From positions 1-8,269 of the forward strand of contig NZ_PIZH01000060.1 in assembly GCF_002835825.1 (NCBI RefSeq): a stretch of 8,269 bases of DNA, in the 5' to 3' direction. Made by a program: the position numbers and the translations under genes. The DNA comes from Methanoregula sp. (GTDB taxonomy: Archaea; Halobacteriota; Methanomicrobia; Methanomicrobiales; Methanospirillaceae). A model generated the notes under the pieces. That model was not told where the DNA came from. It saw only the letters and a list, made by a program, of their open reading frames with translations, and ran no database searches. Numbering within the stretch: position 1 is the first letter of the stretch; every line of letters begins with the position of its first letter. Of the stretch, positions 5,980-8,269 are shown piece after piece.

Positions 5980-6357
5980 ATGGGATTCAAAGAACACATT
6001 CCGGACTGCATTCTCATCCTCCTTTCAATCCTCATCGCTCTTCTTGCCGGCTCGCTGCTCCAGGGCATCGGCGGCCACTGGGCTGCAATCATCGCTCTCA
6101 TAATCCTCTTCGGCCTGCTCTATTTCGATGCGCGTTTCCGGGGGTGGACCGCCCCGTTCACCCTGCGTGTCGTCAGGTCATCTGCACTCAGCGAACTCTT
6201 CCTGAGCCTGGCGCTGATTACAGCCGGCCTTGCCCTCTCCTGGTTTCTGGGAGTTGTTGTCAGCAGGATGTATTCTGAAGTGGAAGGAATCCTTGTCAGC
6301 CTCTGCATATTCGGTATCCTGATGCTTGTCGTTTCATCGGGCCGAAACTGGCAGTAA
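5980..6357 (+). CDS. Small four-helix membrane protein of unknown function
   Basis: I do not recognise the family. From ATG at 5980 the protein has 125 residues with four likely membrane helices (about 9-28, 34-49, 70-92 and 102-119) and a short basic loop between helices 2 and 3 (Asp-Ala-Arg-Phe-Arg-Gly-Trp, 50-56). No enzymatic motif is visible, and only two cysteines (10 and 109) are present, both in or at membrane segments. A TTG at 5923 would add 19 residues, but a TATA-like element lies inside that extension and neither start has a clear ribosome binding site. The gene lies 92 bases after the Tes-like gene on the same strand. A link to lipid or envelope work is possible but rests only on position. 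It converges on the next gene with a 19-base gap. Ends in TAA. Confidence 0.7.
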   Translation: MGFKEHIPDCILILLSILIALLAGSLLQGIGGHWAAIIALIILFGLLYFDARFRGWTAPFTLRVVRSSALSELFLSLALITAGLALSWFLGVVVSRMYSEVEGILVSLCIFGILMLVVSSGRNWQ

Positions 6358-6360
6358 CTA

Positions 6361-6366
6361 TTTTTT
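6361..6366 (+). terminator. Oligo(T) terminator after the membrane protein gene
   Basis: Six T residues begin four bases after the TAA at 6355-6357, within the 19-base gap to the convergent gene. This suits archaeal oligo(T)-driven termination; no stable hairpin is evident. Confidence 0.45.
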
Positions 6367-6376
6367 GGCATGTCCT

Positions 6377-7312
6377 TCACTGGAACGGAAGATCGATCCG
6401 TTTCCCATGCTGGAGGGCAATCGCTGCAATGGCAAGATCCTGGATAGCAAGTCCCGTGGAGTCGAAGATCGTGACCGCGTTCCTGTCCCTGCGTTTCTTC
6501 TTCCCGATCACAACTTCCCCGATTGTACCGGAAATATCCTGCTCGCAATAGAGCCCGTTCCTGATCGGCACATTGATCTCCCCGGAATGGACTGCCTGGG
6601 CAGGATCGTCCACGAAGACCTGTGCCCTTTTGAGGATGGCAGGATCCAGTTCCTGTTTGCCCGGGGCATCGGCACCTATCGCGTTGATGTGCATGCCTTC
6701 ATGGACCCATTCGTTCCTGATGAGCGGGATCCTCGAAGGCGTTGTGGTGACGAGCACATCGCAGTCACAAACCCTCTCGAGACTCTCGACCGTGCAGTCG
6801 TATTCCCTGAACCGTTCCGCGAACCGCTCAGCATGGGCGGGATTACGGCTCCAGACCTTGAGCTGCCGGACCTTGAGTTCCCGCGCGGTGGCCATGACCT
6901 GCGCTTCTGCCTGCCTTCCGGTCCCGACAACCCCGAGGACTACCTCGGGTTTCGGCGACAGGTATTTCGCAGCCACAGCGCCGGCCGAACCAGTGCGCAT
7001 ATCCGTAAGACGTGTTGCATTGAGAATGGCTGCCGGACAACCGGTATTGATATCAAGGATGATTGTCAACGCCATCACGGTTGGCAGGCCTTTTTCCGGA
7101 TTTTTTGGGTGAACGTTCACGATCTTCACACCGGCAATAGAGAGTGAAGGGATATAGGCCGGCATAGTCCGGAAATCGCCTTCTGGAAGGATCACATAGA
7201 CCTTGGGGGGCATCTGTACCTCCCCCCTGCCATGATCCGCAAACGCCGCTTCAACGGCCCGGTTGACGAGCCCGATATCCAGCTCCTGGTCGGTATCGGT
7301 GATGTACTCCAT
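6377..7312 (-). CDS. Ornithine cyclodeaminase / alanine dehydrogenase family protein
   Basis: The 311-residue protein belongs to the mu-crystallin-like NAD(P)-dependent family. Visible features are Arg48 and Lys63 (in Ala-Gly-Val-Lys-Ile-Val-Asn-Val-His-Pro), which fit the substrate-carboxylate and catalytic positions; Met-Arg-Thr-Gly-Ser-Ala-Gly-Ala (105-112); the Rossmann loop Gly-Val-Val-Gly-Thr-Gly-Arg-Gln-Ala (127-135); Gly-Ala-Asp-Ala-Pro-Gly-Lys (213-219), whose Asp215 matches the cyclodeaminase catalytic Asp; and Asp-Ser-Thr-Gly-Leu-Ala-Ile-Gln-Asp (284-292). Bacterial members turn ornithine into proline and ammonia, while the characterised archaeal member from Archaeoglobus is an alanine dehydrogenase. 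Sequence reading alone does not choose between them, so I give no symbol. The ATG at 7312 lacks a ribosome binding site but has AACCTTAA about 28 bases upstream, pointing to a leaderless mRNA. It appears to be a single-gene unit. Ends in TGA. Confidence 0.9.
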   Translation of the reverse strand: MEYITDTDQELDIGLVNRAVEAAFADHGRGEVQMPPKVYVILPEGDFRTMPAYIPSLSIAGVKIVNVHPKNPEKGLPTVMALTIILDINTGCPAAILNATRLTDMRTGSAGAVAAKYLSPKPEVVLGVVGTGRQAEAQVMATARELKVRQLKVWSRNPAHAERFAERFREYDCTVESLERVCDCDVLVTTTPSRIPLIRNEWVHEGMHINAIGADAPGKQELDPAILKRAQVFVDDPAQAVHSGEINVPIRNGLYCEQDISGTIGEVVIGKKKRRDRNAVTIFDSTGLAIQDLAIAAIALQHGKRIDLPFQ

Positions 7313-7338
7313 GAACGGAAATGAACGTCATGGTGACT

Positions 7339-7346
7339 TTAAGGTT
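7339..7346 (-). promoter_or_regulatory. TATA-like element of the cyclodeaminase-family gene
   Basis: AACCTTAA on the minus strand (followed by AGT) is centred about 28 bases before the ATG at 7312, the distance expected if transcription starts at the ATG. The identical octamer precedes carS. Confidence 0.4.
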
Positions 7347-7388
7347 GGGATGCGGGAAACGGGCTTGTGCGGATGGGATCGGCACAGT

Positions 7389-7413
7389 TAAAAAAAAAGG
7401 ATTACTGGTAATC
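7389..7413 (-). terminator. Palindrome plus T9 terminator after the UPF0058 gene
   Basis: Read on the minus strand, GATTACCAGTAATC (7413-7400) is a perfect inverted repeat that includes the gene's last codons and its TAA stop. One C later comes a run of nine T (7398-7390). This is the strongest terminator in the window. The two-base centre would have to open for a hairpin loop, so the T-run alone may do the work. Confidence 0.65.
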
Positions 7414-7683
7414 GATCTCTTTCAATGCCTTGTCAGCAAGTTCCTTCATCCGGGCTGAAATGCGGCTGGATGAATTATAGTCCACGTCCTTCATGGCGTT
7501 GGCAATCTCGGTCCCGAGCACGAAGATTGCATACTTGTGCTCCATCTTGCTCTTGTGCTGCTGGGAGGGCGTTATCTTGAGGGCATTGTACTGGGTGAAT
7601 TTGAGATCGGGATTGATCTCCTCAAAGTACTGCTTGACCTCTGAGAGCATCTGGTGGAGATGGATCAGTTCATCTTTGTGCAT
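7402..7683 (-). CDS. UPF0058 family protein
   Basis: The 93-residue protein matches the archaeal UPF0058 family, whose function is not known. Typical features are the N-terminus Met-His-Lys-Asp-Glu-Leu-Ile-His-Leu-His (1-10), a helix through Tyr-Phe-Glu-Glu (19-22), and the family core Ile-Thr-Pro-Ser-Gln-Gln-His-Lys-Ser-Lys-Met-Glu-His-Lys (37-50), followed by Ala-Ile-Phe-Val-Leu-Gly (52-57). It is helical and soluble with many His and Lys residues, so nucleic-acid or metal binding is possible but unproven. I chose the ATG at 7683 over a longer frame reaching 7761 because GGAGTGG lies five bases before it, the family begins here, and the extension covers a TATA-like region. It follows dnaG on the same strand with a 112-base gap; the same adjacency occurs, as I recall, in Methanocaldococcus jannaschii (MJ1206/MJ1205). 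Confidence 0.9.
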   Translation of the reverse strand: MHKDELIHLHQMLSEVKQYFEEINPDLKFTQYNALKITPSQQHKSKMEHKYAIFVLGTEIANAMKDVDYNSSSRISARMKELADKALKEIDYQ

Positions 7684-7687
7684 GCTA

Positions 7688-7695
7688 CCACTCCA
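7688..7695 (-). promoter_or_regulatory. Ribosome binding site of the UPF0058 gene
   Basis: GGAGTGG precedes the ATG at 7683 with a short spacer and decides the start over the longer upstream reading. Confidence 0.55.
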
Positions 7696-7718
7696 GACAC
7701 TACAATGGATCGATGCAG

Positions 7719-7738
7719 GATAAATAAATTTGTATAAA
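7719..7738 (-). promoter_or_regulatory. TATA-box region of the UPF0058 gene
   Basis: The minus strand reads TTTATACAAATTTATTTATCC-like sequence here in an otherwise GC-rich genome, with two overlapping TATA candidates. Transcription would start roughly at 7698-7710, leaving a short leader that carries the ribosome binding site. The gene therefore probably has its own promoter and does not depend on dnaG readthrough. Confidence 0.5.
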
Positions 7739-7795
7739 GCTGGTATGCACCAATTCCCCAATCAAAGGAAAATTACCGCTATTACCTATTGATAA

Positions 7796-8269
7796 TCAGG
7801 CCCCCATCTTCAGGAGCCGGATAGAGAGCGGGCGCTTGATGATGCCCCGGAAGTCCCGCGCTGCAACCCAGGAGAGGCCCTTCCAGACGAGCCGGTCAAG
7901 GAGTTTCTGATCAACAGGACGGTCCAGGACAAGGCCGGTTGCCGAAGCATCGAGAGTCTCAATCACCTTCTCCACTTCGTCCGACCGTGTCTCACGGACA
8001 ACCGACAGGTCCTCGCTTAAGAACCTCGCCGTGTTCTGCCCTTTCACATCCTCGATGTGCTCCCGGAGGCTTAAGGGGCCGCCGGAAGCATCACGAGGGC
8101 GTTTTGCAGCTGCCGACCCCCGTTTCCTCTCGGTTCCTTCCTCCGTTTCAGGGACCGGACGGCCGATCCGCAACTCCGGGGGAAGTTCTGCGGAGCTCTC
8201 GAAATACTGGTCCCGCACATACTCGACCGGTACCTTGTTCCTTAGGTGCTGTATTACCTCTTTCCCGGT
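7796..8269 (-). CDS. dnaG: Archaeal DnaG-like primase, C-terminal part
   Basis: The frame enters from the right edge without a start and ends in TGA at 7796-7798, giving the last 157 residues. A GTG at 8218 is internal. Family features are Thr-Gly-Lys-Glu-Val-Ile-Gln-His-Leu-Arg-Asn-Lys-Val-Pro-Val-Glu (1-16), a typical archaeal DnaG helix, and the C-terminal domain Thr-Gly-Leu-Val-Leu-Asp (111-116) with Gly-Ile-Ile-Lys-Arg-Pro-Leu-Ser (142-149) near the end. Between them is a variable charged Ala/Gly/Arg/Glu-rich linker (about 40-65). Archaeal DnaG has primase activity in vitro and also associates with the exosome in RNA turnover; the catalytic Toprim domain lies upstream, outside the window. 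The assignment rests on the tail only. A UPF0058 gene follows downstream. Confidence 0.8.
   Translation of the reverse strand, partial: TGKEVIQHLRNKVPVEYVRDQYFESSAELPPELRIGRPVPETEEGTERKRGSAAAKRPRDASGGPLSLREHIEDVKGQNTARFLSEDLSVVRETRSDEVEKVIETLDASATGLVLDRPVDQKLLDRLVWKGLSWVAARDFRGIIKRPLSIRLLKMGA

Noticed and set aside
6326..7147. Open frame of 273 codons on the + strand opposite the cyclodeaminase-family gene
   Set aside because: The minus-strand protein has all family motifs. The opposite frame is low in recognisable sequence and starts within the end of another gene.
7684..7761. Upstream extension of the UPF0058 protein to a start at 7761
   Set aside because: The extension covers a TATA-rich stretch and the ribosome binding site of the ATG at 7683, and the family begins at Met-His-Lys-Asp-Glu-Leu.
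1..8269. Defence system, mobile element, CRISPR or RNA gene
   Set aside because: All stretches are accounted for by housekeeping, methanogenesis-linked or lipid genes with short gaps. I saw no spaced repeats, transposase or integrase motifs, or tRNA-like folds.

Overview
The window is ordinary chromosomal DNA from a methanogenic archaeon, most likely a Methanomicrobiales member (Methanoregula/Methanolinea-like). The evidence is a methanogenesis-marker protein, an archaeal DnaG primase tail, UPF0058, archaeal ether-lipid enzymes (CarS and a tetraether-synthase-type radical SAM protein), AT-rich TATA-like elements about 28-30 nt before several starts that lack a ribosome binding site, and moderately high GC. 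I see no insertion sequence, integrase, CRISPR array, tRNA or rRNA. No gene-free gap exceeds about 115 bases.

Layout. (1) 1-1013, + strand: the C-terminal part of methanogenesis marker protein 14 (cut by the left edge), then an 81-residue unknown protein. (2) 1018-4328, - strand: a metabolic gene run read in the order carS, pyrE, purD, argF. The carS/pyrE and purD/argF junctions overlap or nearly so. (3) 4421-6357, + strand: a 488-residue radical SAM protein of the tetraether lipid synthase (Tes, MJ0619-like) family, divergent from carS, then a small four-helix membrane protein. (4) 6377-7312, - strand: an ornithine cyclodeaminase/alanine dehydrogenase family enzyme. (5) 7402-8269, - strand: a UPF0058 protein and the C-terminal part of archaeal DnaG, which runs off the right edge.

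How the genes relate. CarS makes CDP-archaeol, the branch point of archaeal phospholipids. Tes-family enzymes join two diether lipids into membrane-spanning tetraethers. The two genes sit back to back across a 92-base intergenic region, so the region looks like a lipid locus. The carS-pyrE-purD-argF run otherwise serves nucleotide and arginine synthesis (PRPP-, phosphoribosylamine- and carbamoyl-phosphate-using steps).

The most notable anomaly is pyrE. Its reading frame is intact over 171 codons except for one in-frame TAG at codon 28, in the conserved Ser-Gly-x-Lys-Ser-x-Tyr-Tyr stretch where lysine is expected. Two other genes here (the 81-residue gene and carS) end in TAG, so TAG looks like a real stop in this genome. 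A nonsense mutation or a sequence error is therefore likelier than recoding, but it deserves checking. I did not find a wholly new system. Other points worth a look are the uncharacterised marker-14/81-residue pair, the reciprocal oligo(T) ends of convergent genes, and a set of apparently leaderless promoters.
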